DNA of 19,257 nucleotides from Darksidea phi (Eukaryota > Ascomycota > Dothideomycetes > Pleosporales > Lentitheciaceae). Shown here piece by piece: positions 18,552 through 19,257 of the stretch (the first letter of the stretch is position 1; every line of letters begins with the position of its first letter). A model generated the notes under the pieces. The model ran no database searches. It saw only the letters and a program-made list of their open reading frames with translations, and had not been told where the DNA came from. A program made the position numbers and the translations under genes. The DNA is taken from NCBI GenBank assembly GCA_030770425.1, contig JASJFT010000409.1:1-19257 (forward strand). The letters are read 5' to 3'.

Positions 18552-19172
18552 AAGTACTAAAAAAGCTAGTAAAATCTCTAAGAAAGTTAGTAAAGCCTCT
18601 ACTAATAATAAGTAATCTAATAAAAATATTAAGCTAAAGTATAAAAAATATAACTATACTTTTAATTAAATTAAAGTCCTTATTTTTTATAATATTAGTA
18701 ATAAAATCTATTAAGATCGATCGTATAATAGTAAGTATTAATTACTTTTACTTCTTATTTATTAATACTAATTATATATATAGTAAGAGCTCTTTAAGAG
18801 ATTAGATACTTTTAGAAGACTATTAATTTTATTATTTCTTATACTATACTTAGCTATCTTATACGCGAGATTACTAGAAATATTAGAGATAATAATAATT
18901 TATAATTTTAGAATAGAACTTTTAATATTCTTTATACTATTATTAAAGTCTATCTTATTACTATTTTAGAAGGTATAGTTATAATATAATATTAGTTCTA
19001 GTATTAGACTAACTTTTCTATAGCTATAAATCTTATAGTTATTTATACTAAGTATATAACTATTATATAGAAAGATATTTATTCTACTTTCTAAGTTATA
19101 TTTACTCTTAGATAGTAGTATAAGCCGGTTAATATATACTAGAAGAGAGTAATAAATAAATAGATTTAGACG
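18552..19172. other. Unassigned AT-rich stretch
   Basis: One plus-strand frame gives KKASKISKKVSKASTNNK followed by hydrophobic-rich sequence when stops are treated as Gln. I recognise no family and cannot call a gene. CpA and TpG are absent by eye. Confidence 0.4.
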
Positions 19173-19257
19173 TTTAAGATTATAAGATATAGACTAGTTT
19201 AGATATTTAAGACTATAAGATATAGACTAGTTTAGATATTTAAGACTATAAGATATA
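19173..19257. repeat. 33-bp tandem array continuing past the right edge
   Basis: Units start at 19,173, 19,206 and 19,239 (the last cut by the window). Units 1 and 2 differ at one base: TTTAAGATTA against TTTAAGACTA. In one plus frame each unit reads as 11 residues, LRLQDID-like if TAG is taken as Gln. Confidence 0.9.

Overview
The window looks like an AT-rich repeat block from a filamentous ascomycete (Pezizomycotina). It holds no intact gene. Everything recognisable is decayed Ty3/gypsy LTR-retrotransposon sequence that has passed through repeat-induced point mutation (RIP). Two things point to this. Stop codons stand where Gln or Trp is expected (CAG, CAA or TGG turned into TAG or TAA). 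The dinucleotides CpA and TpG are almost absent from about 5,830 to the end; by eye I find about eight in 13.4 kb. I cannot name the species.

Layout. (1) 1 to ~5,830, minus strand: element A, the youngest and best preserved. It has a Gag frame from an ATG at 5352 and a pol frame (protease, reverse transcriptase, RNase H, integrase) that runs off the left edge. A leader or LTR-like segment with little RIP lies at 5,353-5,830. Gag and pol are in different frames, joined at a textbook-shaped slippery heptamer at 3190-3184. (2) ~5,830-7,190: heavily mutated AT-rich DNA with short tandem repeats. (3) ~7,190-9,560, plus strand: element B, a 5'-truncated gypsy pol (end of reverse transcriptase, RNase H, integrase) in one frame with many stops; its integrase has lost all three catalytic acidic residues. 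(4) ~9,560-11,340: unassigned. (5) ~11,340-15,310, plus strand: element C, possible gag-side sequence and then reverse transcriptase, RNase H, integrase and an integrase C-terminal chromodomain-like region. Its frame is broken once, by a perfect 38-bp tandem duplication. (6) 15,310-19,257: repeat territory, with an 11-codon-period repeat, a ~1.15-kb near-palindrome, a ~1-kb array with alternating 119/140-bp spacing, a 12-bp minisatellite and a 33-bp array running off the right edge.

The genes do not work together as a living system. They are layers of retroelement fossils, A apparently much less RIP-mutated than B and C. I did not find a new functional system. The items most worth a second look are the Gag architecture and frameshift site of element A, the strand-skewed RIP in A, the uneven mutation between A's coding part and its leader, and the large inverted repeat at 16.3-17.4 kb.
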